DNA of 64,000 nucleotides, taken from the NCBI RefSeq assembly GCF_034670005.1, contig NZ_JAXMOH010000014.1, positions 1 through 64,000 on the forward strand, written 5' to 3'. This stretch comes from Thalassobius sp034670005 (GTDB taxonomy: Bacteria; Pseudomonadota; Alphaproteobacteria; Rhodobacterales; Rhodobacteraceae). Of the stretch, positions 43,197 through 52,705 are shown piece by piece. Every line of letters begins with the position of its first letter. The first letter of the stretch is position 1. The translations under genes were made by a program, and so were the position numbers. Under the pieces are notes generated by a model. The model saw only the letters and a program-made list of their open reading frames with translations, did no database searches and had not been told where the DNA came from.

Positions 43197-45422
43197 CTAT
43201 GTGCTGCTTGGACCTTTGGTGAGGCTTTGATCGCCAACCCATTTTTGCAGCACTTCTTTCAGTTCTTTGGTTTGGATCGGCTTGGTCAGATAATCTGACA
43301 TCCCGGCATCGTAGCAGCGATCAGCTTCTTCTTTTAGCGCGCCAGCTGTGATTGCGATGATCGTTGTCTTGGGGCGATCTGTTCGGGCCTCGGCTTCTCG
43401 AATTTTTCGCGTCATTTCCAGCCCGTCCATTACGGGCATCTGACAATCGGTCAGAATGGTTCCAAAATGTGTTTTTTGCCATTTCTCGAAACCCTCACTG
43501 CCATTCGTTGCAGTGTCATAGTCATGCCCGAGAAGTTCCAATTGCTGCTTGAGAACAGACATGTTTAATGGGTTGTCCTCGACAATCAGAATGGGTTGGG
43601 CGGGTTGCTTCTGATCGTCCGGTTGTTGCCCCGTAGCCGGTTCCGTATTGAGCAGACCAGCATCCTTTTCCCGACCGGTCATAAGGGCGATGCCCCGCAA
43701 TGTATCTGACAGATGCCAGGGAAACCGGTAAGAGATATAAAGCTGTTTTCGCAACCATCCCTTGGGGTGTTCACGCGTGGGATCGAGTACAATGACGTTA
43801 CAATTCGGATTGCGTTCGGCAATCTTGTCGATCATCAGCAGGTTTTCAGTCAGCGTTTCAAGAGCCAGATAGACCACCGTATCGTCATCGGCTGCGGCTG
43901 CGGCCTCCAGCAGGTCGTGTTCGGTTTGAGGTAGCATGACATTGGCGCCTCTGGTTGTGTAGAATTTCGAGATGCGCTCGTGATAGACGGAACTATCCAG
44001 CTTAATGATAAGTTTTGTCCCGGCGATGTCGGGTAACTGTTCAGTGCATTCGGCTATCTGCAAAGGCAGCTTCACCGTGAAGCTCGTCCCCTTGTCCGGC
44101 TCGCTTTCGACCTCGATTTGCCCATTCATCAGGTCGACAAGTTTGCGTGTGATGACCAATCCAAGCCCGGTCCCACCAAAGCGTCGTGTGGTCGAGTCTT
44201 CGGCCTGTTGGAACGGTCGGAAAAGCTGCGCTATCGTTTCTTGGGTCATGCCGATCCCATTGTCGCGTACCCGAAAGCGCATGAATTGGCCAAGGGCGTC
44301 GCAATCGACCCATAGTTCAACAAAGCTGATCCTTTCGGTCCCGGGATCAGGTTTGGTGAATTTGATTGCATTGCTGAGCAGGTTCAAAAGAATTTGCCGC
44401 AACCGCAAAGGGTCGCTTGCGACACAATCCGGGATCTCTGGATCGACATAAATGAGCAGGCGCACATTGTTTTTCTTCGCCTCGGTTGCCATCGATTCCG
44501 CTGTCTTCTCGATCGCTTCCAGCAATGGGAAGGTGGTTCTTTCGATTTCGAGCTTGCCCGCCTCGATCTTTGAGGCATCGAGGATGTCATTGATGATGCC
44601 CATCAGGAAAAAGGAGGAATCGCGGATTACATCGACCATACGTTGTTGGTCGTCGGTTAATCTGGTGGTCTTTTGCAGCAGTTCGATCATGCCGACGATG
44701 CCGTTCATCGGCGTTCTGATTTCATGGCTCATATTTGCCAGGAAGGCCGATTTCGCCTTGCTGGCATACTCGGCCTCGATCCGCTTGTTGTGCTGTACCC
44801 GTTCGGCCCGCATGAACAAAGCGATGACCCCGAAGACAACCAACGCCACGACCAAAGCGACGAGCAAGGTCTGTAGCCACACCGATTGTCGGTATTCATC
44901 GGTCTGCAGCTTGGAATATTCCTTGGTAAATGCCGAATAGACACGCTGTTCGTATTGGGCGGTGACTCGATCGATACTCGCAATGCTTTCCTGCAGCGCT
45001 GTGAGTTCATCCGCCGTCGGCGAAAGGTTTGCCTCCTGCATCAGACGCTGGATTTTCTCGATATGGCCGATCACGGTCCGGAGTTCGGTATATTCGTACA
45101 GGTAGGCGCTGTTTACGAACCCTATTGCGCCAAGCAGATAGTTGGAGGCCTGCTTCAGGTCGTCTTCATTCTGCGTCAGCACCGCGTTCTGATAGGCCAC
45201 CAAAGCCCGGCGGCTGAGCTTGTCGATCTTGAAGGTCAGGCGCGCCGAGTTGATGATCTGATTGACGCGCCGCGAATTTTCCAGAACGAAATTTCCATTG
45301 CGATACTGATATGTCGCATAGCCGACGACTGCGGCAATCCCCAGAAGAATGACGACGATGTATCTGGCATTCCAGAATCTGGTTACTCTTTGAACTCGAT
45401 CCGAGTGATCATCCAAATCCAT
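43197..45422 (-). CDS. Hybrid sensor histidine kinase
   Basis: A 741-residue membrane kinase. Residues 22-44 and about 184-206 are membrane helices enclosing a 140-residue periplasmic helical sensor domain. HisKA has the phospho-His in NMSHEIRTPMNGIVGM; the ATPase part has DNGIGMTQE and FGGTGLGLVI. A degenerate receiver-like region (about 455-590) and a C-terminal receiver follow, with the phospho-Asp in ILTDCQMPVMDG. No partner with an output domain is adjacent. Its start overlaps the periplasmic protein gene by 40 nt, so that product may be its sensory partner. Confidence 0.9.
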   Translation of the reverse strand: MDLDDHSDRVQRVTRFWNARYIVVILLGIAAVVGYATYQYRNGNFVLENSRRVNQIINSARLTFKIDKLSRRALVAYQNAVLTQNEDDLKQASNYLLGAIGFVNSAYLYEYTELRTVIGHIEKIQRLMQEANLSPTADELTALQESIASIDRVTAQYEQRVYSAFTKEYSKLQTDEYRQSVWLQTLLVALVVALVVFGVIALFMRAERVQHNKRIEAEYASKAKSAFLANMSHEIRTPMNGIVGMIELLQKTTRLTDDQQRMVDVIRDSSFFLMGIINDILDASKIEAGKLEIERTTFPLLEAIEKTAESMATEAKKNNVRLLIYVDPEIPDCVASDPLRLRQILLNLLSNAIKFTKPDPGTERISFVELWVDCDALGQFMRFRVRDNGIGMTQETIAQLFRPFQQAEDSTTRRFGGTGLGLVITRKLVDLMNGQIEVESEPDKGTSFTVKLPLQIAECTEQLPDIAGTKLIIKLDSSVYHERISKFYTTRGANVMLPQTEHDLLEAAAAADDDTVVYLALETLTENLLMIDKIAERNPNCNVIVLDPTREHPKGWLRKQLYISYRFPWHLSDTLRGIALMTGREKDAGLLNTEPATGQQPDDQKQPAQPILIVEDNPLNMSVLKQQLELLGHDYDTATNGSEGFEKWQKTHFGTILTDCQMPVMDGLEMTRKIREAEARTDRPKTTIIAITAGALKEEADRCYDAGMSDYLTKPIQTKELKEVLQKWVGDQSLTKGPSST

Positions 45423-45886
45423 TTTGGCAATGTTTCCTGGTATTCAGGTTTTGTAGCGTCATAATCGGGAAAGACGACGCGCATCGGTCCCTTCTTATCA
45501 AAACCGATATATTCGCCGTTCACGCGCGTCGACAGCACAATTTGCAGGTCGTTCCATTCTTCCCGGCTGAATTCGATTATGTAATCGTCGATTGCGGTGA
45601 GCGTTATCGACTGAACGTTTTCGGCGCCAAATTTCGCAACCAAGTCGGAAAATAAGACTCCTGTATATTTGTCTTCGCGCTGGTCATACGGGTTGAACAG
45701 GGTGAAATCGTGCAGTCCTGCCTCCTCGATTTCCCTGACCGTCACGCTGGTTCCCACACGTTCGGTCAAGGCCCCCGCGATGCTGATACGCTTGCTGCCG
45801 TCTTCCCCAGCGCTGGCGATGCCGGTGAACAACGCAGAAACCAACAGCGTAATCACCGGGATCGACAGCAGGATGGTTTTCCGCAT
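45383..45886 (-). CDS. Periplasmic SUOX-fold-like protein without cysteine
   Basis: A 167-residue secreted protein with a signal peptide ending near IASAGED. The body resembles the small oxidoreductase molybdopterin-binding (sulfite-oxidase-fold) family: LTAIDDYIIEFSREEW, then NGEYIGFDKKGPMRVVFPDY. There is no cysteine in the whole chain, so the molybdenum ligand is missing and catalysis is unlikely. Its 3' end overlaps the histidine kinase by 40 nt. A ligand-binding or sensory role for the kinase is the best guess. Confidence 0.75.
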   Translation of the reverse strand: MRKTILLSIPVITLLVSALFTGIASAGEDGSKRISIAGALTERVGTSVTVREIEEAGLHDFTLFNPYDQREDKYTGVLFSDLVAKFGAENVQSITLTAIDDYIIEFSREEWNDLQIVLSTRVNGEYIGFDKKGPMRVVFPDYDATKPEYQETLPKWIWMITRIEFKE

Positions 45887-46082
45887 TCCAAGACCTCTTC
45901 CGCGCCCGGGGCGCCCCCGCCCCGACCGTTAAACGCGACTGCATTCGGGATCGACTCGGAATTAAAGTATGTATTTCAGCTACGCTATTTTATAGGTCCC
46001 GCGAAATCAACGAGAAGCACACAAGAATGCCCTTCCCGGCGAAGCTCCGGGGTCATCAGCAATCCAAGAGGGAACGCCCAGA

Positions 46083-47948
46083 TCAGCCCTTTTCGTGGAA
46101 GAAATCGTATATGGTTTCCGCCAGAGCACCGGAAATGCCATCGACTGCCTTCAGGTCCGCCAGCGCCGCGCGGCTGACCGCCTTGGCCGACCCGAAATGC
46201 GCCAACAATGCGCGCTTTCGCGTCGCGCCGACGCCCGGCACATCGTCCAGCGGCGTGGCGCCGATTGCCTTGGTCCGTTTGGCCCGGTGTGTGCCGATGG
46301 CAAACCGATGCGCCTCGTCGCGCAGTCGCTGAATAAAATACAGCACCGGGTCGTTCATTTTCAGCGCGAAAGGCCTGCCGCCGGGGCGGTGGAATTCCTC
46401 CTTGCCGTGATCGCGGTCGACCCCCTTGGCGACGCCCACCATCGGGATGTCCTCGACCCCGAACTCTTCCATGATCCCGTAGACGGCCGATACCTGCCCG
46501 GCGCCGCCGTCGATCAGCAACAGGTCGGGCCACAGACCCTTGTCGCGGTCCGGGTCGTCCTTCAGCAGGCGCTTGAAACGGCGGGTCAGCACCTCTTTCA
46601 TCATGCCGAAATCGTCGCCGGGGGTCAGATCATCGCCCTTGATATTGAATTTGCGGTACTGGTTCTTCATGAACCCGTCCGGCCCGGCGACGATCATGCC
46701 GCCGACGGCATTGGTGCCTTGGATATGGCTGTTGTCATAAACTTCGATGCGCTGGGGGGGGGCATCCAGACCAAAGGCGTCGCTCAGCCCGGTCAAGAGT
46801 TTCGATTGGGTCGCGCTTTCCGACATTTTCCGGGCCAGGCTTTCGCGCGCATTGCGTGCCGCACCTGCGACCAGTTCAGCCTTTTCGCCCCGCTGCGGTA
46901 CCAGCACTTCTACCTTGCGGCCCAGTTTCTGGCTCAGCGCCTCTTCCATCAGATCCGTGTTTTCAATCGGATGGGACAGGATGATCTGCCGCGGCGGTTC
47001 CTTGGTGTCATAGAACTGACCCAGAAAGGCTTCCAGCACTTCGGGGGCCTCGATCTCGGCCCCGACCCGGGGATAGAAATCGCGATTGCCCCAGTTTTGA
47101 CCGGCGCGGATGAAAAATACCTGTACGCAGGCCTGACCCTTTTCGAGATGCAGCGCTACGATATCGGCTTCGGTCACGGTGCGCGGATTGATCCCCTGCG
47201 CCGTCTGGACCTGGGTCATGGCCTTGATCCGATCGCGCAAGGCGGCGGCGCGTTCGAATTCCAACGCTTCGGAGGCCATCGCCATTTCTGCCGCGAGGCT
47301 TTCCTGAATCTCGGTCGATTTGCCGGACAGGAAACGTTTGGCATCCGCCACCGACGTGGCATAGTCGGCTTCGGAAATCTTTCCGACGCAGGGTCCGGAG
47401 CAACGCCTGATCTGATACAGCAGGCAGGGCCGGGTGCGGCTGGTATACATCGCGTCGGAGCAATTCCTGAGCAAGAACGCTTTCTGAAGCTGGTTCAGCG
47501 TCCGGTTCACCGCACCGGCGCTGGCGAACGGGCCATAATAGCTGCCCTTTTGCTTTTTTGCGCCGCGATGTTTCTTGATTTGCGGGAAGGGGTGGTCATC
47601 GGTCACCAGAATATTGGGGAAGGATTTATCGTCGCGCAGCAACACGTTATAGTGTGGCTTCAACTGCTTGATCAGGTTTTGTTCCAGCAGCAGCGCCTCG
47701 GTTTCCGTCCGCGTGGTCAGAAACATCATAGAGGCGGTTTCGGAAATCATCCGCGCGATCCGACCGGAATGGCCGGTGGCCCGGGCATAGTTTGACACCC
47801 GCGCCCGCAGATTTCGCGCCTTGCCGACATATAGTACCCGCGCTTGGGCATCCAGCATCCGGTAAACGCCCGGAGAGGCGTCCAGCGTCTTCAGATAGGA
47901 TTGAATCAGCGCGTGGCCGGTCAGCGAATCAGGGGTCGGGTTCGTCAT
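46083..47948 (-). CDS. uvrC: Excinuclease ABC subunit C
   Basis: A 621-residue nucleotide-excision-repair nuclease. The GIY-YIG part has GVYRMLDAQARVLYVGKARN, the UVR domain has LEFERAAALRDRIKAM, the RNase-H-like C-terminal nuclease has VYDNSHIQGTNAVGGMIV, and helix-hairpin-helix motifs (DDVPGVGATRKRALL) end the protein. It makes the dual incisions around UvrB-bound lesions. Confidence 0.97.
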   Translation of the reverse strand: MTNPTPDSLTGHALIQSYLKTLDASPGVYRMLDAQARVLYVGKARNLRARVSNYARATGHSGRIARMISETASMMFLTTRTETEALLLEQNLIKQLKPHYNVLLRDDKSFPNILVTDDHPFPQIKKHRGAKKQKGSYYGPFASAGAVNRTLNQLQKAFLLRNCSDAMYTSRTRPCLLYQIRRCSGPCVGKISEADYATSVADAKRFLSGKSTEIQESLAAEMAMASEALEFERAAALRDRIKAMTQVQTAQGINPRTVTEADIVALHLEKGQACVQVFFIRAGQNWGNRDFYPRVGAEIEAPEVLEAFLGQFYDTKEPPRQIILSHPIENTDLMEEALSQKLGRKVEVLVPQRGEKAELVAGAARNARESLARKMSESATQSKLLTGLSDAFGLDAPPQRIEVYDNSHIQGTNAVGGMIVAGPDGFMKNQYRKFNIKGDDLTPGDDFGMMKEVLTRRFKRLLKDDPDRDKGLWPDLLLIDGGAGQVSAVYGIMEEFGVEDIPMVGVAKGVDRDHGKEEFHRPGGRPFALKMNDPVLYFIQRLRDEAHRFAIGTHRAKRTKAIGATPLDDVPGVGATRKRALLAHFGSAKAVSRAALADLKAVDGISGALAETIYDFFHEKG

Positions 47949-48242
47949 GTTACAGAAATAGGATTCCCCGGCGGCCGCTGCAATCTTTGGGCGATCAGAG
48001 CAAGAGAAAACCTGTCCACCATTTCTGTGGATAAGTCTGCAGATAACTTCGGCCCATTTGGAATTTTTTGTTGTATTTGACCAATTTCGTCGATTTGCCT
48101 AAAAAATAGGCAGACTTATAACGCGTTGATTTTAAGTGATATTTTTTATTAATATTGGCAAGTGTTTGAAAGTATTAGACATTTGATGACAGAAACGTGA
48201 CAAAGATCGGACCGGTGCAAAACTTACCTGAGGGCACCTCGC
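47949..48242. other. AT-rich intergenic stretch with a DnaA-box match
   Basis: TGTGGATAA at 48026-48034 is a perfect DnaA box (complement TTATCCACA). It is followed by about 120 nt of unusually AT-rich DNA (48060-48180) with a small hairpin TGCCTA (48096-48101) / TAGGCA (48107-48112). The stretch also serves as the uvrC leader and the end of the SDR gene. One box is too little to call an origin. Confidence 0.35.
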
Positions 48243-49025
48243 CTATTCCTCGACCCCCATGACATCAGGTGTCTGCCAACCAAGGTGCTGACCACCATCG
48301 GTACAGATCAACTGGCCGGTAACTGCTGGCGAATCGAGGAAAAATCCGAGAGCAGCATTGACGTCCGAGGGATTCGAACCCCGTCTCAAAACGGTGGCGG
48401 CCCGTTGGCCTTTGAAATGGGTTTCGGACTGTCTTCCGCCCCGTAAAGTGGGCCCCGGACCGATGGCATTGACCCGTACTCTGGGTGCCAGCCCCTGTGC
48501 GGCGGTCTGGGTGAAGGCCCAGAGCCCCATTTTGGCCAGCGTGTAGGACATGAACTCGGGTGTCAGCTTGCGCACCCTCTGGTCGATCATGTTGACCACC
48601 ACGCCCTGCGCGACCGGTTCGCCCGCCTCGTCGTCGATCGGGGTGGGCACCTGTGCCGCCATGGCCTGTGTCAGGACAAAGGGCGCACGCAGATTGGATT
48701 CAAAATGCCGGTCCCAGCTTTCGCGGGTGGCTGTTTCCAAGCGGTCATGTTCAAAGATCGACGCATTATTGACCAGGCAGGTCACCGGAGCATCGAAGCT
48801 GGCGCTGACTTTCGGGAACAGAGCTTGGGTTTCCGCTTCGGACAGCAGGTCGGCCTGAAACGCGACGGACTTGCGTCCCAATGCCTGAATTTCATCAACC
48901 AGGCTCTGCGCATGGGCGTCCGAACTGGCATAGTGAATGGCGACATCGAAACCGCGCTGGGCCAGATAGGTTGCCATCGACCGTCCCAGACGTTTACCCG
49001 CCCCCGTGACCAATGCGACCGTCAT
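48243..49025 (-). CDS. SDR-family oxidoreductase (pteridine-reductase/FolM-like)
   Basis: A 260-residue SDR. The cofactor motif VTGAGKRLGRSMATYL, with Arg in place of the usual Gly-Ile pattern, is typical of pteridine-reductase-like SDRs. NNASIF, and YTLAKMGLWAFTQ with the catalytic Tyr and Lys, complete the site. It may reduce dihydropterins or dihydrofolate. It is the last gene of the sohB-zinc-ribbon-exchanger-SDR run. Confidence 0.82.
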   Translation of the reverse strand: MTVALVTGAGKRLGRSMATYLAQRGFDVAIHYASSDAHAQSLVDEIQALGRKSVAFQADLLSEAETQALFPKVSASFDAPVTCLVNNASIFEHDRLETATRESWDRHFESNLRAPFVLTQAMAAQVPTPIDDEAGEPVAQGVVVNMIDQRVRKLTPEFMSYTLAKMGLWAFTQTAAQGLAPRVRVNAIGPGPTLRGGRQSETHFKGQRAATVLRRGSNPSDVNAALGFFLDSPAVTGQLICTDGGQHLGWQTPDVMGVEE

Positions 49026-49034
49026 CTTGCCCCC

Positions 49035-49979
49035 TTAGCTCAGTACCGCCACGATATAGCCGATATAAAGCAGCGACAACAGCGCGCCCCATGCCCGGCT
49101 GATATCGGTCTTGAAGAACACGAAGGGGATCAGCAGCAGCGATGCGCCCAGCATTACCCACAGATCGAAGCGCAAGAAAGCCGGATCGACCGGAATCGGG
49201 CTGACCAGAGACGCGATGCCGATAATGGCCAGCAAGTTGAACATGTTTGACCCGATCACATTGCCCAGCGCGACATCTGCCTGCCGACGCAACGCGGCCA
49301 TAACGGTGGTCGCCAATTCCGGCAGCGACGTGCCGAGTGCGACCAAGGTCAACCCGATCACACTTTCGGAAATATCGAACATCCGCGCGATCGTGACCGC
49401 GCTTTCCAGCAACAGGTTGGCGCCCAGCGGCAGGCCGACAAGGCCCAGGACAAGAAACATGATGATTTTCCACCACGGCATGTCTGGATCGGCACCTTCG
49501 AGGTCTTCGTCGTCGTCTTCCCCCGCCGAGATATGGGCCCGCGCGTCGCGGAAGGCGTCGATCAGAACACCGGTCAGAACAGTCAGCAGGATAATGCCGC
49601 TGATCCAGGTGAATTCACCAAAGAAACACAAAGCGACAAACAGCAGGGACCCAGCGATCATCAGGACATAGCTTTTGCGGCTGTCGCATTCGCTGGTGTG
49701 CATCTTGGCCAGCAACGCGGGTAGCCCAAGTACCAGAAGGATGTTGGCGGTGTTCGACCCTACCACGTTGCCCAATGCGATCCCGGGGACGCCTTCCAAT
49801 GCGGCGGTGATCGAAATCAACAGTTCGGGTGCCGATGTGCCGAAAGCCACAATGGTCAGGCTGACGATCAGCGCCGGAATGCCGACCCTCAAGCTAAGGT
49901 TCACCGCGCCTTTGACCAGCGCATCGCCAGCCAGCAATAGGATCACAAGCCCCAGAGTGCCGAAGAGCCATTCCGTCAT
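49035..49979 (-). CDS. Calcium/sodium antiporter (CaCA family, YrbG-like)
   Basis: A 314-residue membrane exchanger with two inverted repeats: GTSAPELLISITAALEG with GNVVGSNTANILLVLG, and GTSLPELATTVMAALRR with GNVIGSNMFNLLAIIG. The Glu and Asn residues in these repeats bind the cations. An acidic cytoplasmic loop (AGEDDDEDLEG) splits the two halves. Confidence 0.93.
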   Translation of the reverse strand: MTEWLFGTLGLVILLLAGDALVKGAVNLSLRVGIPALIVSLTIVAFGTSAPELLISITAALEGVPGIALGNVVGSNTANILLVLGLPALLAKMHTSECDSRKSYVLMIAGSLLFVALCFFGEFTWISGIILLTVLTGVLIDAFRDARAHISAGEDDDEDLEGADPDMPWWKIIMFLVLGLVGLPLGANLLLESAVTIARMFDISESVIGLTLVALGTSLPELATTVMAALRRQADVALGNVIGSNMFNLLAIIGIASLVSPIPVDPAFLRFDLWVMLGASLLLIPFVFFKTDISRAWGALLSLLYIGYIVAVLS

Positions 49980-49982
49980 GGT

Positions 49983-50171
49983 TTAGCGTGCTCCCTTTTT
50001 GCAGGGGCAGGGGCCCTTGCCGATCCTGTAACGCCCACAGCGCGGGCATTTGGCTGCCTTCAGGCGTTTTTGCCCGGGAAAGCTGAACTTACCGAACATC
50101 GCCAGAACGGCCATACCGGCAAGGAAAAGAACGATGACCTTTAATATCACGTCAGAGGCCCAGACGGGCAT
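49983..50171 (-). CDS. Small membrane-anchored zinc-ribbon protein
   Basis: A 62-residue protein: one N-terminal membrane helix (VILKVIVLFLAGMAVLAMF), then a basic zinc ribbon, CPRCGRYRIGKGPCPC. It overlaps the peptidase stop by 20 nt and lies 3 nt before the exchanger gene. Function unknown. Confidence 0.75.
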   Translation of the reverse strand: MPVWASDVILKVIVLFLAGMAVLAMFGKFSFPGQKRLKAAKCPRCGRYRIGKGPCPCKKGAR

Positions 50172-50958
50172 AGGCGGCCCGCTCCTCTATCGCGGTGACG
50201 GCATCATCGGCAAACGACAGTCCAAAGCGCTGTATCACGCTGCGGCGGCGGCCGTAGCGGATGAAACGGGTCTTGTCGCCATAGATCTGTTTCAATCTGG
50301 GTTCGGCATGGGCCAGCCCATCGATCAGGCCCAATTGCAGGGCCTTTTCGCCCATCCAGACCCGACCGCTGAACAGGTCCGGATCATCGGCTAGTTTTCC
50401 GGCGCGGCGGGATCGAACATAGGTTTCGAACACCTTGTGCATGTCGCCAAGGATATCTTTCAGCCGCTCCACGTCTTCGGGTTTTTCCGGCAGGAAAGGG
50501 TCCAGCATGGATTTCGATTTGACCGAGGTATAGACCCGGCGTTCGATCCCATGGCGGGAAATGAAATCATGCGCGCCAAAGCCTGCGGAAATGACCCCGA
50601 TTGACCCAACAATAGATGCGGGATCGGCATGTATGTCATCCGCCGCAGCGGCCAGCCAATATCCGCCTGAGGCGGCCACATCTTCAACGAAGGCATGGAC
50701 CGGAACCTCATGCTTTTCCGACAGCCGACGGATGCGCGCGGCGATCAGGGCCGATTGCACCGGCGACCCGCCGGGCGAATTGATAATCAGCGCCACCGCC
50801 GCTGGCTTGCCTTTGCGAAACGCCTTTTCGATTACCGGGGCCAGTGCGGCATCGTTCAATGGTGCGCGCGCGCTGGCCGCGATCATGCCGTGAAGGCGGA
50901 GCACGGCAACACGGGGCCGGGATGTCTGGAAGGGCAGTTTCAAACTCATAAAGCCCAT
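50152..50958 (-). CDS. S49-family signal-peptide peptidase-like serine protease (SohB/SppA)
   Basis: A 268-residue protease with a Ser-Lys dyad: Ser in VEDVAASGGYWLAAAADDIH and Lys in VYTSVKSKSMLDPF. It lacks a clear N-terminal membrane helix, unlike E. coli SohB, so it may be cytoplasmic. It trims leftover signal peptides or membrane fragments. Confidence 0.88.
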   Translation of the reverse strand: MGFMSLKLPFQTSRPRVAVLRLHGMIAASARAPLNDAALAPVIEKAFRKGKPAAVALIINSPGGSPVQSALIAARIRRLSEKHEVPVHAFVEDVAASGGYWLAAAADDIHADPASIVGSIGVISAGFGAHDFISRHGIERRVYTSVKSKSMLDPFLPEKPEDVERLKDILGDMHKVFETYVRSRRAGKLADDPDLFSGRVWMGEKALQLGLIDGLAHAEPRLKQIYGDKTRFIRYGRRRSVIQRFGLSFADDAVTAIEERAAYARLGL

Positions 50959-51209
50959 GTAGAGGCCTGATGCGGGGCAGACAAGGCGCAGGCCGGTCTG
51001 GCCCTAAGTTTCGTGGCGAAAATAGCGCGAAACCACGCTTTGCCGGGCTCAGTCCGGAAACGCCGACCTAACGCCACAGAATCAAGTAAGGTCTCAGGCT
51101 GCAGGTGGAGGAGACGCCTGATTTCATCGGCGGCCAGTCCTGCCGGGAACAACGCCCCAAAAGCAATTAGGTCTGGGCGATGCTCTTGTTCAAAGTAAAC
51201 ATGTCAGTT

Positions 51210-51860
51210 TCACCCGGCCAGCATTTTTAAACCTTGGGTGACATCCGAGCGAACCGCCAGACGCAATCCCGGTTCATCCCCGGCCCGCAACGCGGCGATG
51301 ATCAGGCGGTGAAAATGCGGCGGCTCCTTGCGCCGAAGTCGGCCGTAAAGCGCCCGCATGGTCGGGCCCAGTTGAAGCCAGACGGTTTCTGCCATCGCCA
51401 GCATGGCCGGTGCCTGTGCCCGCAAATAAAGCGTCCTATGAAATTCCAGATTGGACCGGATATAGCCGACTGCATCCTGACGGGTGATCATATCGGCAAC
51501 GCTGGTATTGATTGTTTGCAGCCGCTCGATCAGCGCCATATGGGCGCGTGGCAGGGCGCGACTGGCCAGTTCGACTTCGATCAGAGATCGCAACGCGGCC
51601 AGTTCTTCGATCCTTTCGTTGCTCAGTTCCGGCGTCGACACCCGGCCCGAGGTCGACAGCGTTAGTGCCCCTTCGGCCACCAGACGGCGCACCGATTCTC
51701 GGGCCGGTGTCATCGAAACCCCGAATTCCTTGCCGATCCCGCGCAGGGTCAGCGCCTGACCGGGGGCGATTTCGCCATGCATGATGCGGCTACGCAGCCC
51801 GCGATAGACGCGGTCATGGGCGGAGCTGGGGGTGGATTCGGGGCGCGATGTAATGAGCAT
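51210..51860 (-). CDS. GntR-family regulator (FadR/FCD subgroup)
   Basis: A 216-residue regulator. The N-terminal winged helix reads GIGKEFGVSMTPARESVRRL. The C-terminal FCD domain is helical, with the metal-site pattern including LEFHRTLY and FHRLIIAALRAGD. It senses small organic acids. I start at ATG 51860 (MLITSRP); the longer frame runs into the metalloprotease gene. The target genes are unknown. Confidence 0.88.
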   Translation of the reverse strand: MLITSRPESTPSSAHDRVYRGLRSRIMHGEIAPGQALTLRGIGKEFGVSMTPARESVRRLVAEGALTLSTSGRVSTPELSNERIEELAALRSLIEVELASRALPRAHMALIERLQTINTSVADMITRQDAVGYIRSNLEFHRTLYLRAQAPAMLAMAETVWLQLGPTMRALYGRLRRKEPPHFHRLIIAALRAGDEPGLRLAVRSDVTQGLKMLAG

Positions 51861-51891
51861 GTGTCTTTTGTGATCACATTTTTCGATGCGG

Positions 51892-52605
51892 TCAATTGCC
51901 AAACCGGTAGCGGTGCAGCTTTGCGCCATTTTCGCGCAACCAATTACGTGGAGAGGCGTAATCGCCATACAGGGTTTCGACCTCCGCCCAGAAGGCGGCG
52001 GAATGGTTCATGTGGCTCAGATGAGCGACCTCGTGAGCGGCGACGTAATTCAGCACCTCGGGCGGTGCCATGATCAGCCGCCAAGAATACATCAGGGCCC
52101 CGGCCGACGAACATGATCCCCAGCGCGAGCGGGTGTCACGCAAGGTCAGCCGGTGATAATCTTGCCCCAGCGCGGCGGCATAGCGATCCGATGCCAGCGA
52201 CAGCCGAGTCCGTGCCAGCTGCTTGAGATGGCCCGCCAGCCGCGCTCCGGCGGTGTCGGGATTGCCGGGAACAAGGATTTGGCCCGCCTCGATGCGGACG
52301 CGTCGGCCCGGTCCGTGCACGACGCGCAGCAACGCGCCTTCACAGGGCAATTCGCTTCCCGGTCCGACGTTGTGGGCTTGGGGTGTCGCGCGCAGTTGCT
52401 GTCGCAACCAGTTGGCCTTTTCTTCGGCAAAGGCGACACCTTCGGATTTCGCAACCCCTCGGGGCAGGGTCAGCGTGACCTTGGCATCCAGCCCCGACAC
52501 CCGCAGAGATATTCTGCGCGCCTGCGCCGAACGGCGCAGATAAACCTGAACCGGGGGATTGCCATCCAGAATATGTTGCCCCATATCGGCTTTGTCCGAT
52601 CTCAC
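51892..52605 (-). CDS. YgjP-like M48-type metallopeptidase (DUF45)
   Basis: A 237-residue protein with the zinc motif AHEVAHLSHMNHS (HExxH) near the C-terminus and the family pattern TRSRWGSCSS. I start at GTG 52605 (VRSDKAD), which has AAAGGAT about 10 nt upstream; ATG 52584 is the alternative. Substrate unknown. Confidence 0.83.
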   Translation of the reverse strand: MRSDKADMGQHILDGNPPVQVYLRRSAQARRISLRVSGLDAKVTLTLPRGVAKSEGVAFAEEKANWLRQQLRATPQAHNVGPGSELPCEGALLRVVHGPGRRVRIEAGQILVPGNPDTAGARLAGHLKQLARTRLSLASDRYAAALGQDYHRLTLRDTRSRWGSCSSAGALMYSWRLIMAPPEVLNYVAAHEVAHLSHMNHSAAFWAEVETLYGDYASPRNWLRENGAKLHRYRFGN

Positions 52606-52705
52606 GACCCATCTATCCTTTAAAGCCTTTGACACGCACGGCCTGTTATGGCAGGTGGCGCAGATCGTCGACAAGACCAATTGAAAAAAATGAAAGGGAT
52701 CGCAG

